A DNA stretch of 64,000 bases from Meghimatium bilineatum (taxonomy: Eukaryota > Mollusca > Gastropoda > Stylommatophora > Philomycidae): contig CM067311.1 in NCBI GenBank assembly GCA_034231615.1, forward strand, positions 27,308,015-27,372,014. The letters run 5' to 3'. Under the pieces are notes generated by a model. It was not told the origin of the DNA and made no database searches. It was given only the letters and a program-made list of their open reading frames with translations. The translations under genes were made by a program, and so were the position numbers. Below, in pieces: positions 63,086 to 64,000 of this stretch; positions within the stretch are counted from its first letter, which is position 1; each line of letters begins with the position of its first letter.

Positions 63086-63089
63086 CTGA

Positions 63090-63555
63090 AACAAAATTAA
63101 CACAATGAGTACAGAAGTGCCAGTACAGAAGATGACATTGTGAAATTAACTCTAGAAGTTAACATTACCAAATAATAATCAGACCCATAACCCATCAGGA
63201 TCACAGGGTTGCCACATTGGAGACACCAGCACAAAAAGCCACCAAAACACCTCTTTCAGTTATTCAGATGAGTGTAGATAAATCATACATGGACCATTGT
63301 ACAATGTTGCTATTACTGGGTCATCAATATCTTGCTTTTATCAATGCTAACTTCCATGCTATATTTCTGACCAAGGTCATCCAACTATGAGATGAATTCC
63401 CAGAATTCAAATTTGGAATCTTCCAAGAGTTTGATATCATCGTGAGATCAGAATGTGTTACAAAATACAGGTTCACAATTATACAATGAAATTCCATTCC
63501 ACAAATATTGAAAGTACCAGTAATACTGCAGAAGTAAGATGTGTCACGCCATTGG
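63090..63555. other. intron upstream of first visible macoilin exon
   Basis: Searched for the missing N-terminal macoilin exon (equivalent of the EYLWPFW region) on the minus strand; not found. No repeat recognised. Confidence 0.5.
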
Positions 63556-63559
63556 CACA

Positions 63560-63665
63560 AATAAAACAGCACAATTTATTTGTTCTCTGTACTACATCCT
63601 GCTGGAAATCTAGCAATACCATGTCCCTGCTATAAGAGAGATCTAGCGGGAGTTAGAGAATAAAC
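63560..63665 (-). mobile_element. short dispersed repeat, family S, fragment
   Basis: Plus strand: GGCACAAATAAAACAGCACA, TTTGTTCTCTGTACTACATC, CTGCTGGAAATCTAGCAATA, GAGATCTAGCGGGAGTTAGA. Reverse complement of the family, 5' half and part of the middle. Confidence 0.78.
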
Positions 63666-64000
63666 TAAAACATAAATTAGAGAATAAACATTTGTAACCA
63701 TATTGAAAGTGGACACGCTGTAAATTATGACAAACTGCATTGTTTTCTCTGGACAACAAACTACTAATCTTCAAGATTTGTTATTGTTTGTGATCGCTCT
63801 CTGATAACCAACACAAAGATTCATGTGATTTCCACAGGGGATTGTGAAGTACATTGTGCTGTACACAGTTTACACCACAGTTGCATTATTTTCACCTTCC
63901 AGTCCAGTACATCCAATGGCAGTATGCCCTTAATTCAGGTGGTTCAAGAGTTTAAGGATGAATGCAGAAGGAAATGTATAACAAAATTTGTTCACCAAGA

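Noticed and set aside
62014..62364. A 116-residue repetitive protein on the minus strand (TLKQLQAHEDKLFYFV repeats)
   Set aside because: It is the 48-bp minisatellite read in one frame; 48 is a multiple of three and other frames are open too. No start context or flanking coding sequence.

Overview
The window is animal nuclear DNA: AT-rich, intron-rich and full of decayed transposons. One host gene can be followed through most of it. It encodes a macoilin (TMEM57/MACO1 family), an ER-membrane protein with a C-terminal coiled coil. I assembled it on the minus strand from ten exons between 63085 and the stop codon at 13171. All splice sites are GT/AG, all phases join, and the result is one 616-codon frame including the stop. 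The first ~75 residues must lie to the right of the window. About 1.85 kb of the roughly 50-kb gene span is coding; the rest is intron. The mix of an intact RNase H-bearing LINE, a Penelope-like element, tRNA-type SINEs and Tc1/mariner and piggyBac-type elements fits a marine invertebrate, perhaps a mollusc. That is inference; nothing here fixes the species.

Layout, left to right. 1-13170 lies downstream of the gene: LINE tails, a hAT remnant, short dispersed repeats, minisatellites and a 25-G tract. 13171-23385 holds the last four exons plus SINE copies, a GC-rich block (16120-17320), a pair of head-to-head TTAA-flanked elements and a truncated LINE. 23730-26150 is a broken Penelope-like element with a GIY-YIG domain. 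27221-29814 is a 46-bp satellite (about 56 copies) that runs into the splice donor of the exon at 29816-29974. 31800-34640 is a nest of LINE and RNase H fragments. 35938-39982 is an apparently intact LINE with target-site duplications and a 1279-codon ORF. 41838-46601 carries two exons and more LINE tails. 47022-49301 carries two TTAA-flanked elements. 50986-54664 carries two exons, a minisatellite made from reverse-transcriptase sequence, and a perfect 74-bp inverted repeat. 54787-57166 is a Tc1/mariner-type transposon with 32-bp inverted repeats. 57745-62372 is a 48-bp minisatellite split by a second, dead copy of the same LINE. The first exon seen in the window is at 62959-63085.

The genes do not form a system: one host gene is the scaffold, and mobile elements fill its introns and flanks. 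The most interesting observation is the satellite at 27221-29814. Its unit contains the intron's own splice-donor sequence, but each internal copy I read carries an A in place of the first intron base. The array therefore looks like an expansion of the donor region in which only the exon-proximal copy can splice.
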